DNA of 64,000 nucleotides from a virus, in IMG/VR virus record IMGVR_UViG_3300036770_004723, positions 186,001 to 250,000 of that record. One strand, 5' to 3'. The translations under genes and the position numbers were made by a program. Numbering within the stretch: the stretch's first letter is position 1; every line of letters begins with the position of its first letter. Below are positions 35,258 through 43,748 of this stretch, one piece after another. A model generated the notes under the pieces. That model ran no database searches. It was not told the origin of the DNA and saw only the letters and a list, made by a program, of their open reading frames with translations.

Positions 35258-36928
35258 ATGAAAAGCAATTTACTGTCTATTTCCGCAGTATCAAAACAAT
35301 CCACATTAGCATTTATTAAAATTATTTCCGCTGCTTCTGTTGCATTTATGGAAAATTCGCCTTTATCTTCTTCTATTAAGTCTGATTTAAGATCGTGGAA
35401 TGCTGATGCTTCTGAATTCATCAAAAGATTTAATTTAGATAAAAAAGCTTTCTCCCGTATCATATCACAGCTGCAACTCGATAAAGTTAATCTTGTTGAT
35501 GAAATAGGTGACGTAATGGTAGGTGTGCGTGAAGCACATAGATCAAAAGAACTTATCAAAGAACTAGATCTGAGTAAGCTTCATTTGGATTTTTTAAAAT
35601 GCTTGATAAGTGTTACTTTAGGCGGCAGTGAAACAGCTGTTAAGAACTTATATAAGAATATAAGTAAGTTAGGTGATCCGAAGTTAAGTGCTTTATTTAT
35701 GCAGGAAACTGAATTAGATCAAAGTGATTTAGTTGCAGAACTCTCAAGATTTTGTAAAAATGTTTTCAAAAAGCCCGAACAAGATCTTAATGTAGAAGAT
35801 AAGAATAAGTTAAAGGCTAAAAATCCTGAACTCTATAAAGAATATTTAAAATTGTTACGTGATATTAATGAAGTAACCAAACAAGCTGTTAGTCAATTTG
35901 TACGTAACTCTGGCCAGCAATTAGTAAAAGCCACGGAACTCGTTAGATATTTGAAGACTAATAAAATCCGATCTAAAGTACCTGAAGGCTTTAATGGCTG
36001 GATAGATGAAACAGGTGCTTATTACAACACAAATAAAGTAAAGCTAGAAGGTGCCATTACAGGCAGATTGGAAGCAAATCCAAAATATGATCCTACAACA
36101 GATGATACATACGTATTCTTGCATTATCCACTATTTGGATCAGGGCAGCCTCAACGTATCTACACTGTTAATTACAGAAAAGGTAAAGTGAGTAAAAAAT
36201 TTAATGCTGTAGGTGCATTAATTAAAGATTTACCTGCGGCACGTAAAAAATGGTTACATGAGTTAAAAACTGGAAAACACAATGAAGCAGATACTGTTGC
36301 AGCCTTAATTCTTGAATTGATTTATGAAACTTCTGCACGTATCGGAACAGCAGGACAAAGCGGTCAAGGTATTAGTACACTATTAGTCAAAAACTACACA
36401 GGTAGAGGCCAAGGTTATTTTACACTTAATTATTTAGGTAAGAGTGGTGTAAAACAGAATCATAAAATTCTGACTAATCGCATTGAAACCAAACTTTTAA
36501 AAGAACTGTTAGAATCATTGACTACAGGTAAAAAACCTAATGATTTGATCATGACTGTGAATAAAGGAAGAACCGAAAAACACATTAACGGTACTTACGT
36601 TAATAAATACCTTAGATCTTTAGGTGTTGATCCAAGTGTTACCCTTCACAAATTCCGCCATGCCCGAGGATCTATTGTTGCTCAAGCTCAATTAGATAAG
36701 GCTCCGTCATTCAAAAATGCTTCGGAAGCAGAAGTAAATAAATGGTTTATTGAAGCAATGAAGAAAGTCGGATCTGAGTTAGGTCATGTTAGCGGCGATA
36801 AAGTCACTGCCACTACTGCAATCCAAAACTATATTGATCCGCAGTTAATTAAAGATTGGTTTGATAAAGTTGGTGTAAGACCAGGCAGTGTTATTCAAAA
36901 TGCACTTAATAAGGCAGGTAAGGATTAA
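35258..36928 (+). CDS. Type IB topoisomerase-like protein with tag
   Basis: The 556-aa product has the catalytic set expected of type IB topoisomerases and tyrosine recombinases in order: R361 (ETSARIGT), K395 (YLGKSGV), R467 (HKFRHARGS), H510 (SELGH) and nucleophile Y525 (QNYIDP). The spacing and the KSGV turn favour topoisomerase IB over an integrase. The N-terminal 230 residues are helical and unfamiliar, starting MKSNLLSISAVSKQS like other tagged proteins. It would relax supercoils without ATP. The tag suggests it may travel in the virion. A palindrome overlaps the stop codon. Confidence 0.75.
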   Translation: MKSNLLSISAVSKQSTLAFIKIISAASVAFMENSPLSSSIKSDLRSWNADASEFIKRFNLDKKAFSRIISQLQLDKVNLVDEIGDVMVGVREAHRSKELIKELDLSKLHLDFLKCLISVTLGGSETAVKNLYKNISKLGDPKLSALFMQETELDQSDLVAELSRFCKNVFKKPEQDLNVEDKNKLKAKNPELYKEYLKLLRDINEVTKQAVSQFVRNSGQQLVKATELVRYLKTNKIRSKVPEGFNGWIDETGAYYNTNKVKLEGAITGRLEANPKYDPTTDDTYVFLHYPLFGSGQPQRIYTVNYRKGKVSKKFNAVGALIKDLPAARKKWLHELKTGKHNEADTVAALILELIYETSARIGTAGQSGQGISTLLVKNYTGRGQGYFTLNYLGKSGVKQNHKILTNRIETKLLKELLESLTTGKKPNDLIMTVNKGRTEKHINGTYVNKYLRSLGVDPSVTLHKFRHARGSIVAQAQLDKAPSFKNASEAEVNKWFIEAMKKVGSELGHVSGDKVTATTAIQNYIDPQLIKDWFDKVGVRPGSVIQNALNKAGKD

Positions 36929-36938
36929 TCCTTACCTG
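36915..36938 (+). repeat. Perfect 24-base palindrome over the topoisomerase stop codon
   Basis: Arms CAGGTAAGGATT and its complement span 36915-36938 and include the TAA stop. No T run follows, and the next gene starts 10 bases later with a weak RBS. It may therefore act as a translation or processing control, or as a protein-binding site. Confidence 0.5.
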
Positions 36939-36948
36939 AGTATAAACT

Positions 36949-37215
36949 ATGAAACTAACCTCTATTTCTTTTACAAAAAAATCCACTATTTCCTTAGATG
37001 CTAAAACATTAATGACGGAAATTGATCGCGCACTAGCACGAGTTGATAAGAATATAGCCGTAGAAAGAAGAAAAATGCAGATATTGAAATCAAAATCGGA
37101 AGTGAGCGATTCAGCTAATTTATCTTTGCATGAATTGCTTGGTAACAAACAAGTTCTTTTAAGTGTTAAACTGGCCATTGAGAAAAATGATTTTAAAGAT
37201 TTAAAATCTATATAA
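36949..37215 (+). CDS. Small tagged coiled-coil protein
   Basis: The 88-aa product begins MKLTSISFTKKSTIS (tag) and is otherwise a charged helix (IDRALARVDKNIAVERRKMQ). It lacks a clear RBS; a hairpin lies just upstream, so translation may depend on coupling to the topoisomerase gene. The function is unknown. Confidence 0.6.
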   Translation: MKLTSISFTKKSTISLDAKTLMTEIDRALARVDKNIAVERRKMQILKSKSEVSDSANLSLHELLGNKQVLLSVKLAIEKNDFKDLKSI

Positions 37216-37235
37216 GGATCTTATAAGGTAAATCT

Positions 37236-37727
37236 ATGCACACTCTTGGAACTAATACTGTATCTTCTGCTGTTTCTATTGCATTAAGGACATCAAATAA
37301 CATAACTGTGGCCACTAATAACGCAGTTCCTATAGTTTGGGGAGAGCGTGATGGTAAACCTGATTTAAAAAGATTCACACATTCCTTGGGATCATTTACT
37401 GTAAGTGTTAATCGTAAAGGTAAATATAAAATAAGTGTGAAACTTAACGGCAGGCTTACAGGCAGTTCATTGAGTGTGCAGAACAGAACGGACAATGTTG
37501 TTGTTTTCTTAGCAATCAATAATCGGACATACAAACCTTCTTATCTATATGCAAGTCCTTACCAACAAAGTGGTGGATATTTTACTGTGAACGGAGTCAT
37601 TGATGAAATAAGTTTGAATGCCGGTGATTTCGTTGCACTTTATATATACCGTCTTGTAACAACAGGAACAATATCAATTGCAGCTTCTGAAGCTGTGATG
37701 TCAATAGAGCAGACTTCAGAGGAATAA
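37236..37727 (+). CDS. C1q/TNF-like beta-sandwich virion protein (candidate)
   Basis: The 163-aa product has the layout of C1q-like heads in phage fibres: GKYKISVKLNGRL, then VVVFLAINNRTYKP, then LNAGDFVALYIYRLVTTGTISI and a final MSIEQ strand. Such domains form trimers at tips of head or tail fibres and bind surface ligands. There is no shaft or attachment segment, so it might join another protein. The assignment rests on pattern only. Confidence 0.45.
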   Translation: MHTLGTNTVSSAVSIALRTSNNITVATNNAVPIVWGERDGKPDLKRFTHSLGSFTVSVNRKGKYKISVKLNGRLTGSSLSVQNRTDNVVVFLAINNRTYKPSYLYASPYQQSGGYFTVNGVIDEISLNAGDFVALYIYRLVTTGTISIAASEAVMSIEQTSEE

Positions 37728-37730
37728 GAA

Positions 37731-38423
37731 TTGATTTCAATAAAAAATAGCTTTACGCAAACTGTTAGATCTGTTCCTTTAAATGTAGCTGTACCGAAAC
37801 CTGAGGCAGACATCACAGTAGATGGCAGACCTGACTTACCTAACTACGTTGAAACAATAAATTGGAAATTTCCTAACCTTAATGTATACAGCACAGGCGA
37901 TGAATATACTGATATTGTATTTCCACACAGTCAAATCATAAACAAAGCAGTGTTAGATCAGTACCGACTTCACTACGCAAAACTGCTTTATATTAAACGT
38001 AGTTTCGAGCAAGCTAATTTAATGCAGCAAGAAGCAACTGGCTACCATACAATTTCTGACACTACTACATTAATACAAAAAGATGTTTACAGGATGAAGT
38101 ATGATGATGCCATTGAATACGCAATTAGATACGAACAGGCACAAAGTGTAAATGGAGATGTAAGCGAGGTATATGTACCTGAACTACTTGCTAACGAAAG
38201 TTCACTGGTAAATCAAGATCCTTACGAGTTAGCTATTTCAATTATTTCGAATTACAATGCCAGTGATAGTAGCCTAAGATCTTATTTTGGTAAAATTGAG
38301 GGCATTAGACGTTTGTTGAAACGTAGAATCTTAGCTGCTGAAACTTTAGATCAGCTAAAAATCATTGAATGGGCGGATTGGCCTATCTATGAACCTACAG
38401 CACTTGTAGATATGGAAGGTTAA
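37731..38423 (+). CDS. Hypothetical protein, TTG start
   Basis: The 230-aa product starts at TTG 37731 (RBS CAGAGG), 3 bases after the previous stop. It has an N-terminal PLNVAVPKPEADITVDG loop, a PNYVETINWKFPNLN segment and a helical C-terminus. No known family. Pairing with the C1q-like gene suggests a minor virion component. Confidence 0.55.
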   Translation: MISIKNSFTQTVRSVPLNVAVPKPEADITVDGRPDLPNYVETINWKFPNLNVYSTGDEYTDIVFPHSQIINKAVLDQYRLHYAKLLYIKRSFEQANLMQQEATGYHTISDTTTLIQKDVYRMKYDDAIEYAIRYEQAQSVNGDVSEVYVPELLANESSLVNQDPYELAISIISNYNASDSSLRSYFGKIEGIRRLLKRRILAAETLDQLKIIEWADWPIYEPTALVDMEG

Positions 38424-38424
38424 A

Positions 38425-38772
38425 ATGAAAATCTTTGTTTCTACATCAAATAATGCACATGAACAAGCTGGTAAAAATGTCAAAGTAGCTGTTGCATTTG
38501 CTTATAACAAAACAAATAATAAAGAATTGGATATAGTAGTTAATTTACGTAATGAACTCACTATCTACGTTCAGTTTCTTACAACAAACAAAAACATTCA
38601 GAGCAATCTTACTAATTACGTTCTTAAGAAAACAGTCGCTGATGAACTTAATGAAAAATTTGGTTCTGATTTTGATGAAGGCTTTATATCAAGTGGCGGT
38701 CCTGAAGGTGTGTCTGTTCAATACACAGCACGTACAACCTTAGGAAAGTTATTGAATAAGCAAGGACAATAG
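38425..38772 (+). CDS. Small tagged protein
   Basis: The 115-aa product begins MKIFVSTSNNAHEQAGK, nearly the same tag as the gene at 1115. A small alpha/beta domain (VKVAVAFAYNKTN; LTIYVQFLTTN) and a C-terminal YTARTTLGKLL follow. The function is unknown; packaging is inferred from the tag. Confidence 0.65.
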   Translation: MKIFVSTSNNAHEQAGKNVKVAVAFAYNKTNNKELDIVVNLRNELTIYVQFLTTNKNIQSNLTNYVLKKTVADELNEKFGSDFDEGFISSGGPEGVSVQYTARTTLGKLLNKQGQ

Positions 38773-38775
38773 GTT

Positions 38776-39144
38776 ATGTATATTTGGATGTCTGCTATCT
38801 TAGCTTCTTTGTGTGTGCAAATACCGAATGTATTAGCTATATCAAAATACGGTAACGGTATAATATTAAAAGAGGCAATTACATTATCTTTATTGTGCCT
38901 ACCCTTTACTTTCGTAGCCTGTATATGCTACATGTATTTTTATTCGAATATCGCATTGAAGATCAGCTACCCTTCAGCTATTTTAATTCTGTACGCACTG
39001 AATTTATTGATAGCTACTTTAGTGCAAGGCTTTATACTAAAAACAAAATCTATGTATTTGGTGGATTACATATCAGTCAGTTTGATTTTAGTGGGATTAG
39101 TTTTAACAGTATTAAGAGAGCAGATTAAAGGATACTTTTCATGA
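38776..39144 (+). CDS. Small four-helix membrane protein
   Basis: The 122-aa protein is almost entirely hydrophobic, with four predicted membrane segments near 3-23, 32-54, 62-84 and 93-113. The layout is like small multidrug-resistance or DMT-type half transporters, but no clear signature is present. It could also be a holin-like or membrane-modifying protein. Its stop overlaps the next start by four bases. Confidence 0.65.
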   Translation: MYIWMSAILASLCVQIPNVLAISKYGNGIILKEAITLSLLCLPFTFVACICYMYFYSNIALKISYPSAILILYALNLLIATLVQGFILKTKSMYLVDYISVSLILVGLVLTVLREQIKGYFS

Positions 39145-40925
39145 AACGTATTAGAGTAAATTTGGAGAGTATAAGTGCTTTAAAGCCTTCTCAGTATAGA
39201 CAATTTGTACGTGGTTGGAAGCCAAGTCAAGATTTTTTAACCATATTTAGAAGAGAATCCAAAGGCAAGTCTCCATTTCGTGTACTAATAAGCCCAGAGC
39301 AAAACGCCATTAACTTAAAATCTATTATACCTAAAGAACTAATGGAATACTTGTTAAAAAATAACTATAATATGGACCTTATAGGTTACGTGACGGGCTA
39401 TGTAAATGATAAATATGGACGAAAACAAAAGTTAGGTAAAGTAATAGCGGATCATCCGAATCTTTTAAATCCCTTTAACTCCGACGAAAGCCGCAAAAAA
39501 GATTTGATGGAATTAAATAAAGAAAGTTTTGTCGTTGCCATAAGTCACCACCCCTATGACATAGCAGGTATGAGTACAGATCGCGGATGGACAAGTTGCA
39601 CTAATCTATTAGGTGAGTATGAAAAATCTGCACCTATGAAAGTACAACCTGAAATAGATAACAAAAGTATAATAGCCTATTTAGTACGTAGATCAGATAT
39701 TAATATAAATAAGCCTGTGGCCAGAGCTATAGCTAAAAAATTTGTAAGTGATGCAGGTTCCGAGAAATATGTAATTGACGCTGTTTATCCTGATAGAAAC
39801 CCTTCTCTTATAAATACTTTCCAAAAATGGCTAGATAAAAACATAAATTCAGGTCTGAAAAAAGTCCCGAATGATTTTTCAATGTACACTTTGCCTTTCG
39901 GTATGTATTCTGACGGATTTTCTGACACCGAAATTGTTAACGGGTTTTCTGAAACAGCTGACGAAGAACAACTATTAAATTTGTTTCAGGGCATAGAATA
40001 CTTACCTTCATACTCTAATATGTCAGCTTTTGTATCCGCCCATTACAATAATAAAAAAGCTTTGTCCAAGATAAAGAATGATGATATGTATAGGTCTCAA
40101 TTAATAACGTATTGTCTGAGATTTTTAGACTTATTTGACACAAACAAGCTTAACAAATTCATAGTAAATTTGTTAACAGATATGTACGATAATCGCTATC
40201 CATTTGAGGCCGCTGTATTAATAGCTAAATATTTACCTAGACGCAAAATTACAATACTGTCTCTAGATGAATCAAATAAATTACTTGATAATATGTTTAA
40301 AAGTCGAGAAGCCAAAGATTCTATTAACTACGCAAAGCTGCATGGTGGATCTGCCATTAACCTATTTAAAATAGGACTTTTGGCCTTTTTATCTTATGAA
40401 ACGAAGCCTTTGAATTGTTTTTCACGGTTATATGCAAACTGCCTTAACCCAGAAGATATTTTGACGCCAATGTTAGATAAAAGTTTTGAAATAACAAAAG
40501 AGTACGGAAGATTTTTAGCTGCGGCTATAATGGCACAATCTCCTTACGTAGATAAGAAAAAACTATATATTAAACTGTTTCAAGATCCTAAAATAAACTT
40601 TAACTGGGCCGATGAATATTCAGTTGTTTTGTTACATAGATCACAGCCTAAAGAAAGCAAGCTAGGTGTAGAACTTACTATCATGACAAATTTATTGAAT
40701 GACGTGAATGTTAATGTATTAAATGTATACACGGATGTTTTGATAAAATGTATAAAAGAACTTGAGTCGCTTCTTTCGGATAAAACTACAAACGTATTTA
40801 AGTACAATCAAAGGTATCTTCAAAATAATCTTAATAGGTTAGAGGTGCTTGGTGATATTGAAGGTTTGGCCTTTCTTAATCTTGTTATCAATCAATGCCC
40901 TAAGGTTGACTATTGGCTAAACTGA
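39141..40925 (+). CDS. Large hypothetical protein with STDRGWTSC motif
   Basis: The 594-aa product begins MKRIRVNLESISALKPS, the same tag variant as the gene at 15513. At about 135-155 it has HHPYDIAGMSTDRGWTSCTN, a Cys-containing motif I recall from other large-phage proteins of unknown function. The rest is helical, resembling repeated helical hairpins. No catalytic assignment is possible. The tag and location suggest a virion protein. Confidence 0.6.
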   Translation: MKRIRVNLESISALKPSQYRQFVRGWKPSQDFLTIFRRESKGKSPFRVLISPEQNAINLKSIIPKELMEYLLKNNYNMDLIGYVTGYVNDKYGRKQKLGKVIADHPNLLNPFNSDESRKKDLMELNKESFVVAISHHPYDIAGMSTDRGWTSCTNLLGEYEKSAPMKVQPEIDNKSIIAYLVRRSDININKPVARAIAKKFVSDAGSEKYVIDAVYPDRNPSLINTFQKWLDKNINSGLKKVPNDFSMYTLPFGMYSDGFSDTEIVNGFSETADEEQLLNLFQGIEYLPSYSNMSAFVSAHYNNKKALSKIKNDDMYRSQLITYCLRFLDLFDTNKLNKFIVNLLTDMYDNRYPFEAAVLIAKYLPRRKITILSLDESNKLLDNMFKSREAKDSINYAKLHGGSAINLFKIGLLAFLSYETKPLNCFSRLYANCLNPEDILTPMLDKSFEITKEYGRFLAAAIMAQSPYVDKKKLYIKLFQDPKINFNWADEYSVVLLHRSQPKESKLGVELTIMTNLLNDVNVNVLNVYTDVLIKCIKELESLLSDKTTNVFKYNQRYLQNNLNRLEVLGDIEGLAFLNLVINQCPKVDYWLN

Positions 40926-40941
40926 ATTTATAGGCTAAAAT

Positions 40942-41457
40942 ATGCGAATATTTATATCACTTAGCTCAAGTATTTACTTTCGAGGTTTGACAGAAAAATT
41001 CTCTAAAGCATATCAAGACAAATCTCATATTATTTGGGTAACACCTGACAAAAGCTACGCACAGAACTACACAGAGGCCGAAGGAAGTTTGTTGACATAC
41101 GATCTTAAACTAGGCACTGCGTTTAACTTTGGATTTAGATCGTTAGATACTAGCGTTAAAATACAAGAAGTTTTGTCCCGCGTACAGCGTGGTATATTGT
41201 CTGCTTTCAGAGAAAAGATTATTGATCGTGATTTAGCAATGAAGCTAAATGATGAAGTAATAGATCTAATTGAGAAACATGAGAAAAGTAATAAATATAT
41301 GAAGGTATGGGAATGGTACTCTAAGGAGAAGAACATTTCTAGCATTTTGTTACGTGCTAAATTTACTCACATAGATGCAATGGAAGGTATTGATAACAAT
41401 ATAAAAACTATTGGCATTCTTGATAGAAACATTATTAAGAAAATACAGATGATATAA
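40942..41457 (+). CDS. Tagged protein with possible ADP-ribosyltransferase fold
   Basis: The 171-aa product begins with the tag MRIFISLSSS and continues IYFRGLTEKF. It then has IIWVTPDKSYAQNYTEAEGSLLTYDL. An early R in a YxRG turn (R14) and a VTP..xYAxxY strand are typical of ADP-ribosyltransferase-like folds. A clear catalytic Glu motif is not visible, so this could be an inactive or unrelated protein. T4 packages ARTs (Alt) in its head using a capsid-targeting peptide, which makes the tag relevant. It is the last gene of the + block. Confidence 0.4.
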   Translation: MRIFISLSSSIYFRGLTEKFSKAYQDKSHIIWVTPDKSYAQNYTEAEGSLLTYDLKLGTAFNFGFRSLDTSVKIQEVLSRVQRGILSAFREKIIDRDLAMKLNDEVIDLIEKHEKSNKYMKVWEWYSKEKNISSILLRAKFTHIDAMEGIDNNIKTIGILDRNIIKKIQMI

Positions 41458-41495
41458 TAGAAAAAGCCGCTTAAATTGCGGCTTTTTCTATTATA
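41453..41495. terminator. Bidirectional terminator between convergent blocks
   Basis: A perfect 18-bp stem (41453-41470 with 41478-41495) and a 7-base loop has A's on one side and T's on the other, so it works on both strands. It overlaps the end of the last + gene and lies 40 bases before the end of the first - gene. The central AAAGCCGC/GCGGCTTT is shared with the terminator at 5716. Confidence 0.9.
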
Positions 41496-41534
41496 CAACT
41501 GAGTAAACTATACTGTAACTTCTTTTAATGAACC

Positions 41535-41870
41535 TTACACTTTCTTACCTATCCACATTGAAGTAAAGCCTGGTAAATCTATTGAAAACTGTTTAGGTAA
41601 AAATTCCTTATTCAAAGAATTTTTAAAGTCTTCTCTTTTTTGTTCTGTATCTGCTTTCACAAAATCACCATAAAACAGAATAAGTGAAAGATCTTCAATT
41701 GACTGCCTATCTGTCACATAGTTCATATATGAATCATCTAGCATACGTTTTAAAACTAACTCAGGGTGATCTGATGAAAAAACAGTACGGTGGATATCCT
41801 TATAAGTTTCCATTAACTTCGGTAGGCGTAAGTGAGGTAGATTCGGCATTCCTACAAAATACATTTTCAT
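41535..41870 (-). CDS. Hypothetical protein
   Basis: The 111-aa product is the most downstream gene of the - strand block. It begins MKMYFVGMPNLPHLRLPKL with a good RBS (AAGGAT), and its start overlaps the previous stop (ATGA). No domain is recognised. Confidence 0.6.
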   Translation of the reverse strand: MKMYFVGMPNLPHLRLPKLMETYKDIHRTVFSSDHPELVLKRMLDDSYMNYVTDRQSIEDLSLILFYGDFVKADTEQKREDFKNSLNKEFLPKQFSIDLPGFTSMWIGKKV

Positions 41871-42118
41871 TTTCTATCCTTCCATTTTGCGAAGTCGTCA
41901 ATTTGTTTGAATATTTGGTCAGCACTAAAGTCAAATTCTTTGGAAGGTATTATGATAGTTCCCATTGATGTAGCTAAAGGATCTGCTTCATAGAAAGGTA
42001 TGAAAAGTCGTGCCTCTTTCTCATACATAACTATCATAAAAACATTAGAACTTAATCTACCTTTAAACCTGCTTTCTATCAGGCTTTTAAGTTTGTTTAA
42101 CTCTAATAATATACTCAT
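41867..42118 (-). CDS. Hypothetical protein
   Basis: The 83-aa product is joined by four-base overlaps to both neighbours, including the DHH gene upstream. It has a small mixed alpha/beta composition with SNVFMIVMYEKEARLFIPF. No family is recognised. Confidence 0.6.
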   Translation of the reverse strand: MSILLELNKLKSLIESRFKGRLSSNVFMIVMYEKEARLFIPFYEADPLATSMGTIIIPSKEFDFSADQIFKQIDDFAKWKDRK

Positions 42119-43260
42119 GATTCGCCCTTGTTAATCAAGTCTACTCGATCCATTAGATCTTGGGCTATTTCTTCAGCATCGTTATCATTTAACATTGAGT
42201 CCAGTGTCGAACAGAAATCATGAATTTCGTACACAAGGTCATCAAATTTATTATTTGTTTCGTCAAAATTAAAACATGAAATGTGTGCTTCAAATCCGGC
42301 AGCTTGTGGGTGGCCACCTCCGCCCATGTCAATTGCAATTGTATTAATTACAACATCATTCTTAGATCGTAAGCTTACTTTACACATGCCTTCACTTAGT
42401 ATGGTAATGGCTGCACCTATATGATTAGTTTCCGTGAATAGAATATTACAGGCTTCGGATCTAAATGATTGAGGTAAATTTACACAAGGAATTGTGTAGG
42501 TATTTCCCGATGTTTTACCTTTGAATGTAAGTAAAAATTTATTTTCAAGTGCTTCATTTAAAAAGCTTTGACGTATTTCTCTGGAAATAGTGCCCCTATC
42601 GAATAATTTAACAAATTTCTGATCTAAACTATTCATGTTTACTGTGGCAGCAGCTTCTTCTATTGTGAAAATAGTTTCATAGAAGCCCAACATGATTTCA
42701 TCTGTACCCAACATCTTTCTATGCCACAAATCTCTGTCTTGTGCGTGACGAATCATTCTAGGTAGGTGATCTAAATAATATTTTATATTAAAATATCTTG
42801 TTGCTTTTTCTGAATTAGTGTAGGCATTGAAAAAAGCAAAAGCTAATGCACAGCCACTGTATTCGGTATCAAGAATTCCCCAAATCTTTTTCTCTTGTAT
42901 AAGATGATTTAATTCCAGAACTCTAGGTTCATGGTGATCAATCAAACAGATTTTAACACCTGTCTCTAGAAGTGACTCAATTGTTTGTAGGTCAAAAGAA
43001 AAATCAACAAGGATAAGTAAATCACCTTTACCTAATTTCTTAGGTATCATTCCATATTTGTACGCAACATACTCAATTGGAATAGTTGATATTAGTGTAG
43101 TATGCTTCTCAGCAATTAAATCACTTTTTCCTGAATGCCATAGGTAAACACATGCAGCTGAAAGTAAACCATCAGTACAATCGGCATGATAATAAACACT
43201 AATATCAGTAACATCGTTCAACATACCTGATTTAATATTAATATTGTTGTTGGTATTCAT
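42115..43260 (-). CDS. DHH-family phosphoesterase
   Basis: The 381-aa product has the full DHH set: YHADCTDG (H25, D27, D30), LVDFSFD near 85-90, IDHH at 107-110, DTEYSGCA, and the C-terminal DHHA1 glycine motif GGGGHPQAAG (313-322). Members are metal-dependent phosphodiesterases such as nanoRNases, pAp phosphatases, RecJ-like exonucleases and cyclic-dinucleotide hydrolases. Size fits a nanoRNase/c-di-nucleotide type better than RecJ. The substrate is not determined. It is coupled to the gene below by ATGA overlap. Confidence 0.85.
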   Translation of the reverse strand: MNTNNNINIKSGMLNDVTDISVYYHADCTDGLLSAACVYLWHSGKSDLIAEKHTTLISTIPIEYVAYKYGMIPKKLGKGDLLILVDFSFDLQTIESLLETGVKICLIDHHEPRVLELNHLIQEKKIWGILDTEYSGCALAFAFFNAYTNSEKATRYFNIKYYLDHLPRMIRHAQDRDLWHRKMLGTDEIMLGFYETIFTIEEAAATVNMNSLDQKFVKLFDRGTISREIRQSFLNEALENKFLLTFKGKTSGNTYTIPCVNLPQSFRSEACNILFTETNHIGAAITILSEGMCKVSLRSKNDVVINTIAIDMGGGGHPQAAGFEAHISCFNFDETNNKFDDLVYEIHDFCSTLDSMLNDNDAEEIAQDLMDRVDLINKGES

Positions 43261-43261
43261 T

Positions 43262-43729
43262 CTATTTTCCTTTTCTCCGATTATCCCTCAAACGATATAA
43301 ATCATTTTCCAGACTTTTCTTTCTAGTTCTTAGGATCTTAATTTCAGATCTTAGTTCTTTCAAAGTTTTTTCATTAGCACTATTAAACAAATTGACTGTA
43401 TCCTTCAACTTATTTAATTGTGCTAATGTACAAGCTCGATGATAAGAATCTGCATTATCATGAGCAAAAAGATCTAATGTGCATAGTGCTGATCCTGATT
43501 CTTCTTTAATCAAAGAACAGTCTATAATAGACTTTAGTTGTTTATAAGATCCTCCTCTCCTTGCCTCAACTGAAAGCACATTAAGGTCCCCAAAATTGGA
43601 AAAGAATCTGTGGTATATATCATAAGCCGCCTTTATATTTTCGGTATCTAATTTGGCTTCATTAGAGACAACAGAATAACCTAAAAGGTTTAGAAATTTA
43701 GATATTAAACTTACAATAACTGCTTTCAT
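43262..43729 (-). CDS. Helical protein with hydrophobic N-terminus, related to the gene at 54469
   Basis: I choose ATG 43729 (MKAVIVSLISKFLNLLGYS), with GAGGA 6 bases upstream, over 43765, which lies inside the preceding small ORF. The product (155 aa) has a hydrophobic first 20 residues and a Lys-rich coiled coil at the end. Its central SALCTLDLFAHD stretch resembles SALYTLNLFVHD in the 376-aa gene at 54469, so both may belong to one expanded family. The function is unknown. Confidence 0.6.
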   Translation of the reverse strand: MKAVIVSLISKFLNLLGYSVVSNEAKLDTENIKAAYDIYHRFFSNFGDLNVLSVEARRGGSYKQLKSIIDCSLIKEESGSALCTLDLFAHDNADSYHRACTLAQLNKLKDTVNLFNSANEKTLKELRSEIKILRTRKKSLENDLYRLRDNRRKGK

Positions 43730-43748
43730 TTTTATCCTCAAAGCATTT

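Noticed and set aside
35258-36928. Phage integrase (tyrosine recombinase) and lysogeny
   Set aside because: The KSGV and YIDP segments fit topoisomerase IB better; there is no attachment site, repressor or excisionase in the window.
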